Source of the DNA: an uncultured Bacteroidales bacterium
Lineage (GTDB): Bacteria; Bacteroidota; Bacteroidia; Bacteroidales; UBA932
NCBI GenBank assembly: GCA_905234775.1
Contig: CAJOJC010000012.1
Location: forward strand, 1 to 23,740
Length of the DNA stretch: 23,740 nucleotides
Direction of reading: 5' to 3'
Part shown: positions 5,472 through 12,715 of the stretch, one piece after another
How positions within the stretch are numbered: position 1 is the first letter of the stretch
Layout of the letters: each line of letters begins with the position of its first letter
The notes under the pieces: generated by a model
What the model was told of the DNA's origin: nothing
Seen by the model: the letters and a program-made list of their open reading frames with translations, nothing else
The model's database searches: none
Made by a program: the position numbers and the translations under genes

Positions 5472-7679
5472 ATGATACAAACTGTTATCAAAAGAGACGG
5501 CCGCAAGGTCGAGTTCAACAATCAGAAGATAGTCGCGGCCATCCTCAAGGCAATGGATATCACCGAGGCCGGACAAGACATTGTTCTTGCAGCGAAGATC
5601 GCCGACACCATCTCGAAGTCCGGAAAGACCGAGATGAGCGTCGAGGAAATCCAGGACTGCGTAGAAATGGAGCTCATGAAGAGCCCCCGCAAGGAGGTCG
5701 CAAGGTGCTACATCGCCTACCGCAACCAGCGCAACCTGGCCCGTAAGGCGAAGACCAACGAGATCTTCCAGGAGATCATCGACGCCCAGGCCAACGACAT
5801 CACCCGCGAGAATGCGAACATGAATGCAGACACTCCAGCCGGTATGATGATGAAGTTCGCCTCCGAAGCAACCAAATCATATGTAGACGAGTGTCTTCTC
5901 TCCGAAGACGTAAGGGAAGCCGTAGCCGGCAACTATATCCATATCCACGATAAGGACTACTACCCTACCAAGTCCCTTACCTGCATCCAGCACCCTCTGG
6001 ATCTCATCCTCGAACACGGACTCAAAGCCGGTCACGGCGAGTCCCGCCCTGCGAAGAGGATCGAGACCGCTTCGGTGCTCGCCTGCATCTCGATGGAGAC
6101 TGTCCAGAACGAAATGCACGGCGGTCAGGCTATCCCCGCCTTCGATTTCTACCTCGCTCCCTTCGTTAGAAAGACTTATGAGGAAGAAATCGACAAAGTC
6201 AGCGCTCTTATGAACGCAGACTTCTCAGAGCTCAAGGGCGCCGAGATCGACGACTATCTCAAGCGCGACCTCGTAGGCCTTCAGGGCAAGGAGCGCGCGA
6301 TGCAGCACGCCATCAACCAGACCGTCGGCCGTGTACACCAGGCGATGGAAGCATTCGTCCACAACATGAATACTATCCACAGCCGCGGAGGCAACCAGGT
6401 AGTCTTCTCCTCTATCAACTACGGTACCGATACCTCAGCCGAAGGCCGTTGCATCATCCGCGAGATCCTCAACACTACTTATGAGGGCGTAGGAAACGGC
6501 TCTACCGCCATCTTCCCCATCCAGATCTGGAAGAAGAAGAAGGGCGTTAGCTATCTCCCCGGAGACCGCAACTACGACCTGTATAAGTTCGCCTGCAAGG
6601 TGACCGCCCGCCGCTTCTTCCCGAACTTCCTCAACCTCGACGCCACCTACAACCAGGACGACGCATGGAAGGAAGACGACCCGAAGCGCTATGTCCACGA
6701 AGTCGCGACCATGGGCTGCCGTACCCGCGTCTATGGAAACAAATTCGGTCCCAAGACCTCTATCGGCCGCGGTAACCTCAGCTTCACCACCATCAACATC
6801 GTCAAGCTCGCAATCGAGTGTATGAGCATCGAGGATAAGGACACCCGCATCCAGAAGTTCTTCCAGAAACTCGACTGGGCCCTCGATATCGCCGCGAAAC
6901 AGCTCAACGAGCGCTTCGATTTCCAGAAGACCGCCCTCAAGAAGCAGTTCCCTCTGCTCATGAACGGCCTCTGGCTCGGCAGCGAGAAGCTCGACGACAA
7001 CGACACCATCGAGAGCGTGATGAACCAGGGAACCCTGTCGATCGGCTTCATCGGCCTCGCAGAGTGTCTCATCGCCCTGGTCGGCAAACACCACGGCGAG
7101 AGCGAAGACGCCCAGGAGCTCGGTCTGAGGATCGTCTCCCACATGGCCGAGAAGATCAACGGCTTCGCCGAGACCTACCAGCACAACTTCACCTTCCTCG
7201 CCACTCCGGCAGAGGGCCTGTCGGGCGCTTTCACCCGCAGGGATAAAAAGACCTTCGGTGTCCTGCCCGGAATTACGGACAAGGATTACTACACGAACTC
7301 CTCACACGTTCCGGTGTACTACCATTGCACACCCGAACACAAAGCGAAGATAGAAGGCCCGTACAACAAATACGAGAATGCCGGACACATCTTCTATGTT
7401 GAGATCGACGGAGACGCGACACACAACCCGGAGGCAATCATGCAGATAGTGGACCTGATGGACAAGTACGACATCGGCTACGGCTCAGTTAACCACAACC
7501 GCAATCGCTGCCTCGACTGCGGCTACGAAGACAGTACTGAAGACCTCGCCGAGTGTCCTCACTGCCACGGCCATCACATCGACACACTCCAGCGCATCAC
7601 CGGATATCTGGTGGGAACCACCAACAGATGGAACAGCGCCAAGCTCGCAGAGCTCAAAGACAGAGTGGTCCACAAATAG
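5472..7679 (+). CDS. nrdD: Anaerobic ribonucleoside-triphosphate reductase
   Basis: This 735-residue class III ribonucleotide reductase makes dNTPs from NTPs without oxygen, using a glycyl radical. An ATP-cone regulatory domain forms the N-terminus (about 1-95, starting MIQTVIKRDGRKVEFNNQKI). The catalytic barrel follows, with VATMGCRTRVYGN holding an active-site Cys. Near the C-terminus four cysteines (680, 683, 695, 698) form the zinc site, then RITGYLVGTTNRWN with the likely radical Gly711. The length is usual for the family. It is followed by a hairpin and by nrdG, its activase. Upstream lie a TATCTTTG promoter box, a short leader hairpin and two DnaA boxes. An anaerobic gut or similar lifestyle is consistent. 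Confidence 0.97.
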   Translation: MIQTVIKRDGRKVEFNNQKIVAAILKAMDITEAGQDIVLAAKIADTISKSGKTEMSVEEIQDCVEMELMKSPRKEVARCYIAYRNQRNLARKAKTNEIFQEIIDAQANDITRENANMNADTPAGMMMKFASEATKSYVDECLLSEDVREAVAGNYIHIHDKDYYPTKSLTCIQHPLDLILEHGLKAGHGESRPAKRIETASVLACISMETVQNEMHGGQAIPAFDFYLAPFVRKTYEEEIDKVSALMNADFSELKGAEIDDYLKRDLVGLQGKERAMQHAINQTVGRVHQAMEAFVHNMNTIHSRGGNQVVFSSINYGTDTSAEGRCIIREILNTTYEGVGNGSTAIFPIQIWKKKKGVSYLPGDRNYDLYKFACKVTARRFFPNFLNLDATYNQDDAWKEDDPKRYVHEVATMGCRTRVYGNKFGPKTSIGRGNLSFTTINIVKLAIECMSIEDKDTRIQKFFQKLDWALDIAAKQLNERFDFQKTALKKQFPLLMNGLWLGSEKLDDNDTIESVMNQGTLSIGFIGLAECLIALVGKHHGESEDAQELGLRIVSHMAEKINGFAETYQHNFTFLATPAEGLSGAFTRRDKKTFGVLPGITDKDYYTNSSHVPVYYHCTPEHKAKIEGPYNKYENAGHIFYVEIDGDATHNPEAIMQIVDLMDKYDIGYGSVNHNRNRCLDCGYEDSTEDLAECPHCHGHHIDTLQRITGYLVGTTNRWNSAKLAELKDRVVHK

Positions 7680-7698
7680 TAGCTTAAACTTGAATTAA

Positions 7699-7723
7699 GG
7701 GCCGCGGACTTCGCGGCCCTTTT
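7699..7723 (+). terminator. Intergenic hairpin between nrdD and nrdG, likely partial terminator
   Basis: Arms GGGCCGCG (7699-7706) and CGCGGCCC (7712-7719) are perfectly complementary with a 5-nt loop and a following TTTT. It lies just before the nrdG ATG (7729), so it may trim nrdG expression relative to nrdD or protect the nrdD mRNA 3' end. Confidence 0.75.
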
Positions 7724-7728
7724 CATCT

Positions 7729-8247
7729 ATGGAAGTCTATAAGGATAAAATAAGCATTCTGGACATCGTCCACCAGACGATGGCAGACGGTCCCGGGTTC
7801 CGGACGGCGATCTATTGCGCCGGCTGCAACCACGCCTGCCCCGGCTGCCACAACCCCCAGTCGTGGAACATAGCCAACGGCCATTGGATGAGCATCGACG
7901 AACTGATGGATATCATCAAGGCCGACTCAATGTCAAACGTTACCTTTACCGGGGGAGATCCTTTCTGCCAGGTTGAAGCCTTCACCGAACTTGCCCGCAG
8001 AATCAAAGCCGAGACCACCAAAAACATCTGGTGCTGGACGGGTTATACTATCGAGGAGATTCAGGCAGACGAAAGGCTGGCTCAGATGCTGCCTTATATC
8101 GACACTCTTGTCGACGGACCGTTCATTCTGGCTCAGCGCGACACTACCCTTCTTTTCAGGGGCAGCCCCAACCAAAGAATCATACATCTCACTCCGGTGG
8201 AGGAAGATGTATGTCCTGGTGCTGTTGAGCTTGTAAAGCCCAGATAG
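7729..8247 (+). CDS. nrdG: Anaerobic ribonucleotide reductase activating protein (radical SAM)
   Basis: This 172-residue radical SAM activase uses a [4Fe-4S] cluster and S-adenosylmethionine to place the glycyl radical on NrdD. The cluster-binding CxxxCxxC motif is Cys33, Cys37 and Cys40 in AGCNHACPGCHNPQSW. VTFTGGDPF is the usual GGE/GGD-type SAM-binding stretch. The N-terminal DIVHQTMADGPGFRTAIYC is typical of NrdG. The gene starts 49 bp after nrdD with a terminator-like hairpin between. It ends one base before the stop of the convergent beta-barrel gene, with no room for a separate terminator. Confidence 0.95.
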   Translation: MEVYKDKISILDIVHQTMADGPGFRTAIYCAGCNHACPGCHNPQSWNIANGHWMSIDELMDIIKADSMSNVTFTGGDPFCQVEAFTELARRIKAETTKNIWCWTGYTIEEIQADERLAQMLPYIDTLVDGPFILAQRDTTLLFRGSPNQRIIHLTPVEEDVCPGAVELVKPR

Positions 8248-8248
8248 G

Positions 8249-9541
8249 TTAGAGATTGAATCTGAGACCGGCCTCGAAACTGAACATCAGAGGTCTGTCT
8301 GTTCTGATGCTCTTAGGCTGGTTTCCTGGGAAGTAGTACCTCACGCAGGGGTCTACATATAGACCGAGAAGGTCCGACACCCTGAATTCCACTCCGATTC
8401 CTCCGAAAACGCCGTACTGAAGAGAAGGCACTTTCTCGCTGAGAAGAGGCGAAGCGCTTACGTTGTAGATGAAGTACTGGCTCGAGATTGCTTTCTCGAC
8501 ATTTCCTCCCGCATAGCAGTAGAACAGAAGGGTTCTGCTGTCCACTACGTCGTAGGCAAGAGATACGGGGACTCCCACATACTGAAGATTATGGGTGAAT
8601 TGTCCTTCTTCCGTCTTGTACTTACCCTGGAAGGTCCTACTGAGGAACGACCAGTTTACTCCGGCGCTTACGGAGAGTTTTTCGGCGAAGTGATAGCGGG
8701 CGCTAAGGCCTAAAGAAACAGGAATACCGTAGACCGAGACGCTGGTTTCCTGAATACCCTCTGAAGGAAGACCGCTGGAGAAGGCGGGGCGGGCGCTGTT
8801 GAAGTGTGCGTCATTTCCGCCGACGATTCCGCCAAGCTTAACCGCAGCCTTACGGCTGGTTTTTCTGGCCTGCATTGCGTCTTCCGCTTCCATCTGGGCG
8901 AAGGGGTCAACCCAGGGGGCCTGAGGTTTCTCGGGCGCGGGGGCGACTTCACCCTCCTGGTTTTCCTTTTCTGGTTCAGAGGCTACTACCCCCTTGTCAT
9001 CACCGACCTGATCGGTGATCTCAGATTCCCGGTCGGAGCCGGGAATGACGGAGACGTTCTCCGGAGTGACGGAGACGTTCTCCGGAATGACGGAAGCATT
9101 CTTCGGGAGCACCGAAATCTGATCGGGGGTCTGGATTTCTTTAGGTACGAAACCGGCGCGAGGGGATTTTGCGACAGGTTTTATCCTGTCACCACCGACC
9201 TGATCGGTAGTCTTAGACGCCTGTTCGTAGTCGGGCATGACGATCTCCGCGACGGGGCCTGACGGCTGATCGACCACGGAGATGATTTCTTCGCCTGATT
9301 GTATAATAGTTTTTTCGGTGTTGCCTACAAAGAAGATAGTAGCGAGGGCTGCTGCAGCCATCGCAAACGCAGGCGCGCCCCAGAGTAGCCATGACCGCCT
9401 GGGAGCGGCTGCGGCGGCCGGAGCCGCTGAATCCAGACGCGCCGACACAGCCTTCCAGACTCCGCGGGGAGCTTTCACCGCGGCGCCTTCGAGACCCTCC
9501 TTAAAGAGGAGGTCGAGATCTTTATTTGTGTCTTTACGCAT
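8249..9541 (-). CDS. Sigma-factor-linked membrane protein with C-terminal outer-membrane beta-barrel
   Basis: This 430-residue protein has four visible parts. Residues 1-50 are cytoplasmic-looking, with an amphipathic start and an Ala/Pro stretch. Residues 51-72 form one membrane helix (WLLWGAPAFAMAAAALATIFFV). Residues 73-230 are a Pro/Glu/Val-rich linker. Residues about 231-430 have the alternating strands and C-terminal FEAGLRFNL of an outer-membrane beta-barrel domain (OMP_b-brl type). ATG 9541 is chosen because earlier in-frame starts lie inside the sigma factor gene; only 1 bp separates that stop from this ATG. The linker carries two copies of an 18-residue palindromic-element insertion (101-118 and 165-182) and 7-residue repeats between them. 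An anti-sigma or signalling role is inferred from the pairing and is not shown by a recognised domain. Confidence 0.75.
   Translation of the reverse strand: MRKDTNKDLDLLFKEGLEGAAVKAPRGVWKAVSARLDSAAPAAAAAPRRSWLLWGAPAFAMAAAALATIFFVGNTEKTIIQSGEEIISVVDQPSGPVAEIVMPDYEQASKTTDQVGGDRIKPVAKSPRAGFVPKEIQTPDQISVLPKNASVIPENVSVTPENVSVIPGSDRESEITDQVGDDKGVVASEPEKENQEGEVAPAPEKPQAPWVDPFAQMEAEDAMQARKTSRKAAVKLGGIVGGNDAHFNSARPAFSSGLPSEGIQETSVSVYGIPVSLGLSARYHFAEKLSVSAGVNWSFLSRTFQGKYKTEEGQFTHNLQYVGVPVSLAYDVVDSRTLLFYCYAGGNVEKAISSQYFIYNVSASPLLSEKVPSLQYGVFGGIGVEFRVSDLLGLYVDPCVRYYFPGNQPKSIRTDRPLMFSFEAGLRFNL
8996..9049. repeat. 54-bp double-hairpin palindromic element, copy 2, in frame inside a gene
   Basis: The layout is identical to the copy at 1513: GTCAT, hairpin CACCGA/TCGGTG (9001-9017), 9-nt spacer, hairpin TCCCGG/CCGGGA (9027-9044), ATGAC. 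Base changes relative to copy 1 are compensated in both stems. On the minus strand it encodes VIPGSDRESEITDQVGDD. Confidence 0.9.
9044..9106. repeat. Three 21-bp tandem units beside palindromic element copy 2
   Basis: Units 9044-9064, 9065-9085 and 9086-9106 are near-identical (plus strand, AATGACGGAGACGTTCTCCG type). In the protein they give the heptads SVIPENV, SVTPENV and SVLPKNA-like variants. The unit begins with the end of the palindromic element. Confidence 0.85.
9188..9241. repeat. 54-bp palindromic element, degenerate copy 3, in frame
   Basis: The layout and length match the other copies: GTCAC, CACCGA/TCGGTA arms (9193-9209), spacer GTCTTAGAC, an 18-nt second block (9219-9236) whose stem has decayed, ATGAC. 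The minus strand encodes VMPDYEQASKTTDQVGGD, alignable residue by residue with copy 2. Confidence 0.8.
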
Positions 9542-9542
9542 C

Positions 9543-10097
9543 TTAATACTGTTCTTTGATCTTTTTCTGCAGCGTGACCCTGGCTCTTTGGAGCTGGGAG
9601 CGCGACGTAACTTCAGAAATACCGAGGGCCTCACCGATTTCTTTATGGGAGTAGCCTTCAATTACATACATATTGAAGACCGTTCTCAGGCCGGGAGGCA
9701 GGGCCGCAATCATCTTAAGCAGCTCCTTATACCCGATCTGGGCGGTAGCCGAGGGGGTATCTGCTATAATACCGCGGGCTTCGTCTACGTCGTCGCTCTG
9801 CTTCAAAACGTCGTGTTTTCGCAGGGACATCAGCGCAGTATTTACAAAGATCTTACGGGCCCAGCCCTCAAAGGAGCCTTCGCCAAGGTAGGAGTCCAAT
9901 TTACTGAAGAGGGTGACAAAACCGTCTTGCAGCACATCCTGAGCGCTATCGCGGTCTCCCATGTAGCGCAAACAAACGGCGAACATTTTGTCCGCCAGCA
10001 TGTCGTAAATCGCTTTCTGGGCGCGACGGTCTCCGGACTTTGCGTCCTCCAACCACGTATTAAGATGCGACTTGCCTCTAAAAAGTTGCATGCGCAT
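9543..10097 (-). CDS. ECF-type RNA polymerase sigma factor
   Basis: This 184-residue sigma-70 family protein is of the extracytoplasmic function type. Region 2 spans about residues 25-95 (AIYDMLADKMFAVCLRYMG, then DVLQDGFVTLFSKL, which contacts the -10 region and core). Region 4 spans about 128-180, with the helix-turn-helix YSHKEIGEALGISEVTSRSQ. There is no region 1 or 3, as expected. ATG 10097 gives MRMQLF; ATG 10091 (MQLF) is an equal choice. The next gene starts 1 bp after its stop, so it is co-expressed with the helix-plus-barrel protein, its likely regulator. A TACTTTTG promoter box lies at 10121 down to 10114, divergent from the TPR gene promoter. Confidence 0.93.
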   Translation of the reverse strand: MRMQLFRGKSHLNTWLEDAKSGDRRAQKAIYDMLADKMFAVCLRYMGDRDSAQDVLQDGFVTLFSKLDSYLGEGSFEGWARKIFVNTALMSLRKHDVLKQSDDVDEARGIIADTPSATAQIGYKELLKMIAALPPGLRTVFNMYVIEGYSHKEIGEALGISEVTSRSQLQRARVTLQKKIKEQY

Positions 10098-10113
10098 CGA
10101 AATTACTTCTATA

Positions 10114-10121
10114 CAAAAGTA
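10114..10121 (-). promoter_or_regulatory. Candidate -7 element for the ECF sigma operon
   Basis: TACTTTTG on the minus strand matches TAnnTTTG, 16 bases before the start codon. No clear -33 element. It may be a housekeeping promoter, or an autoregulated one with an unknown consensus. Confidence 0.45.
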
Positions 10122-10133
10122 AGCATTTTATCG

Positions 10134-10141
10134 TATTTTTG
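10134..10141 (+). promoter_or_regulatory. Candidate -7 element for the TPR-envC operon
   Basis: TATTTTTG matches TAnnTTTG. It ends 6 bases before the ATG at 10148, so the transcript would have almost no leader. No clear -33 element. Confidence 0.45.
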
Positions 10142-10147
10142 TGGGAC

Positions 10148-11521
10148 ATGCTTCGCAGAACCCTCATAGCCGCCCTCGCGGCGCTCGCGTTTACCCTCGG
10201 CGTGCGCGCCCAGGAAATCCTGGACCCGCCCGGCCCGTACGTGCCCTTCGCTGCGGATATTTCCGATATCGCCGCCATGGTTTCAGAAGGCCAGTTTGAG
10301 GCCGCGCTCGACTCGCTGGAGCCGATGATGGCCGCCGATTCGACGGACGATGCGCTGCTGTATTACCACGGCCTCTGCCTCCTCGGGCTGGACCGGTTCG
10401 CGGAGGCGGCGATCGATTTCGAACGCGCGATCGAACTGGACCCGACCAACAGCGACTACTACGAACAGCTCTACATAGCCTACAGCTACTCGGGGCGGGA
10501 AGAACAGGCGGACTCGCTCCACCTTCAGATGGCCCGATTCTTCCCGCGCAAATACCGCTCGCCCTATATCCTCACCAAGCTCGGCGAACATGCATGGCTC
10601 GTGGAGATGAACGATTCGCTGGCCATGCGCTATTTCGACGAGGCGCTCGCGGCCGACAGCGAGTACGCCGGCGCCCTTTATGCTAAGGCGGAGCTGTGCA
10701 GGACCATGGGCAATTATCTGGGATTCTTCTCAACCGTGGAGTCTTTCATCCGCACGCCCTACACGAACACGGAAGCCAAGGGGAACTATCTCGAGCGGAT
10801 AGTGAACAGGCTCGATGGCCCCACCTATCGCGTGTGGCACAACCAGCTCGACGGGATAATGGACGCGTTCGTCGAGACTCACCCCACGGACTCATGCTCC
10901 CTCGTCACCGCAGGCCGGTGGTTCTATTCGACCGAGCAGAAGGAGAAGGGCATGGGCTACTTCAAGCAGTGGAAGGACACTAACCCGTGGAACTTCTATG
11001 CCACCACGCTGTGGATTTCGATCGTCATGCGAGAGGGGACTGACAAGGATGTAATCGCCGCATGCGACGATGCCCTGAAACACTTCAAGGAGCCTCATCA
11101 AAAGGTCGAACTGCTCTGCACCAAGGCCGACTGCCTATATAAGATCGGGCGTAAGAGCAGGGCTTTCAGGACCTATGAGGATGCGCTGAGGTGTGAACCG
11201 GACAACCTTATGACCCTCAACAACTACGCATACTTCCTCTCGCTGGAGAAGCGTAATCTTTCGAAGGCCGAGAAGATGAGCAGGAAGACGGTTGAGGGCG
11301 ATCCGGACAACGTGAGCTATCTTGATACCTACGGGTATATCCTTTATCTGTTGAAGCGGCCGGCCGAGGCGAAGACGTGGTTCAAGAGGGCCATCATCTA
11401 TGGAGGCAAGGAAGACGAAGCCGTCTTAAGACACTATTCGATGGTCCTTGAGGCCCTCGGAGAGAAGGAACTCGCGCTCTATTACAAATCCCTTTACGAA
11501 GCGAAATCCCGCCAGCAATGA
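10148..11521 (+). CDS. Exported tetratricopeptide repeat protein
   Basis: This 457-residue protein starts with a signal peptide (MLRRTLIAALAALAFTLGVRAQ, likely cleaved after RAQ). It is built largely of helical TPR-like repeats: YYHGLCLLGLDRFAEAAIDFERAIELDPTN near the N-terminus and CLYKIGRKSRAFRTYEDALRCEPDNLMTLNNYAYFLSL and TYGYILYLLKRPAEAKTWFKRAI near the C-terminus. ATG 10148 is preferred over the upstream TTG at 10139 because it starts a clean signal peptide. It probably acts as a periplasmic scaffold. The stop overlaps the envC-like start as ATGA, so the two are coupled and may work together at the cell wall. In the Bacteroidetes arrangement I know, another small lipoprotein gene often lies between; it is absent here. 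Confidence 0.85.
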   Translation: MLRRTLIAALAALAFTLGVRAQEILDPPGPYVPFAADISDIAAMVSEGQFEAALDSLEPMMAADSTDDALLYYHGLCLLGLDRFAEAAIDFERAIELDPTNSDYYEQLYIAYSYSGREEQADSLHLQMARFFPRKYRSPYILTKLGEHAWLVEMNDSLAMRYFDEALAADSEYAGALYAKAELCRTMGNYLGFFSTVESFIRTPYTNTEAKGNYLERIVNRLDGPTYRVWHNQLDGIMDAFVETHPTDSCSLVTAGRWFYSTEQKEKGMGYFKQWKDTNPWNFYATTLWISIVMREGTDKDVIAACDDALKHFKEPHQKVELLCTKADCLYKIGRKSRAFRTYEDALRCEPDNLMTLNNYAYFLSLEKRNLSKAEKMSRKTVEGDPDNVSYLDTYGYILYLLKRPAEAKTWFKRAIIYGGKEDEAVLRHYSMVLEALGEKELALYYKSLYEAKSRQQ

Positions 11522-12714
11522 AACGCTTCTTCTGCATTATATCTTTCGTTTTAGTCCTTTGGGCTCCCGCTTTCGGCGAGACCAAGGACGGCATGCAGAA
11601 AAAACTCTCGAAAGTCCAGAACGAGATTGCCGAGCTCGACCGCCAGATCAAGGCCAACGAAGCGAAGAGTTCCGATGCGCTGGCGCAGCTGACCCTGACC
11701 CGTAAAAAGATTGACGCCGGAAAGGAGTTGGCCGCCGAACTCGGCAAGCAGATCGAGTCTACCAACAAGCAGATCGGAGCGAAGAAAAAGGATATCTCAA
11801 AGGCCTCAGAGCGCTACCAGATGATGCTGGACGCCTATGAGCTCCTTATCAGGAAGGCCTATACTAACCGAGACACGAAGATGTGGCTCACCTACATTTT
11901 CTCCGGAAAAGACATCGGCCAGATTCTGAGGCGCTACAATTACCTCCACAGCATGTCAGAAGATATGCGTAGCCAGGCCCGCGACATCAGGGATCAGAAA
12001 GTCCACCTCGAGAGGCAGATGGCTTCGCTGGACTCGCTCCGGAAGGAGGAGGTCTCGCTGCTCAAGGCCCATTCAGAGGAGCTCAAGAGCTTGAGGGCAG
12101 ACGAAAAGAGCGAGAAGGCTGTGGTCGACAAGCTTAAGCGCAACAAAGCCGACTTCCAGAAGCAGCTTGCGAAGAAAAAGAAAGAAGCCGACGCGCTGAA
12201 TAAATCGATCAGGGAGTTCGTACAGGGCCAAACCGGCGCCAAGAGTACCGGAAAGAAGAGTGCGACTACCGGAAAGAGCAGTCCCAAGAGCGCGGCGGAC
12301 GTGAAGCTTTCAAACGAGTTCGCCGGCAACAAGGGAAAACTTCCATGGCCCGTCAATGGAACAATCGTAGGCCAGTTCGGTCAGCATAACCATCCCGTTT
12401 ATACGAACGTCCAGCTGCCCTTCAACAACGGCTGCAATATAGCTACTGCAGCCGGCGAGCCCGTCAAGGCAGTGTTCGCGGGCACGGTAAAGAACGTTGC
12501 GGTAATGCCCGGATACAACCAGTGCGTGCTAGTCCAGCACGGAGACTATTATACCTTCTACTGTAAACTGCGCGACGTACGCGTGGGAACCGGAGACAAG
12601 CTCAAGGTCGGCGACGTCATAGGAACGGTCGACACCATCTCCGGTGAAACCCAACTTCATTTCCAACTCTGGAAATCAATCGAGCCTCAGGACCCGGAAA
12701 AGTGGTTGAGGTAA
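11518..12714 (+). CDS. envC: EnvC-like murein hydrolase activator (degenerate LytM/M23 domain)
   Basis: This 398-residue protein has a signal peptide (1-20), a long coiled coil (about 22-235, KVQNEIAELDRQIKANEAK and similar), a Lys/Ser/Thr-rich hinge (240-265) and a C-terminal LytM fold (about 277-398, from LPWPVNGTIVGQFG). The zinc ligands of active M23 enzymes are mostly lost: the HxGxD site reads NNGCN (303-307) and the HxH site reads QLH (379-381); only His341 remains. As in E. coli EnvC, it should not cut peptidoglycan itself but bind and activate an amidase during cell separation. Its start overlaps the TPR gene stop. It is convergent with the glycosyltransferase gene, with a single base between stops and no terminator. 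Confidence 0.88.
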   Translation: MKRFFCIISFVLVLWAPAFGETKDGMQKKLSKVQNEIAELDRQIKANEAKSSDALAQLTLTRKKIDAGKELAAELGKQIESTNKQIGAKKKDISKASERYQMMLDAYELLIRKAYTNRDTKMWLTYIFSGKDIGQILRRYNYLHSMSEDMRSQARDIRDQKVHLERQMASLDSLRKEEVSLLKAHSEELKSLRADEKSEKAVVDKLKRNKADFQKQLAKKKKEADALNKSIREFVQGQTGAKSTGKKSATTGKSSPKSAADVKLSNEFAGNKGKLPWPVNGTIVGQFGQHNHPVYTNVQLPFNNGCNIATAAGEPVKAVFAGTVKNVAVMPGYNQCVLVQHGDYYTFYCKLRDVRVGTGDKLKVGDVIGTVDTISGETQLHFQLWKSIEPQDPEKWLR

Positions 12715-12715
12715 T

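Noticed and set aside
6435..7184. Long minus-strand open frame inside nrdD
   Set aside because: It is the antisense of a well-supported gene in GC-rich codon-biased DNA, with a Glu/Val/Asp-rich composition typical of such shadows.
9108..9160. Possible fourth copy of the palindromic element (encoding FVPKEIQTPDQ)
   Set aside because: Only a short stretch around TPDQ agrees; the length and second hairpin do not fit.
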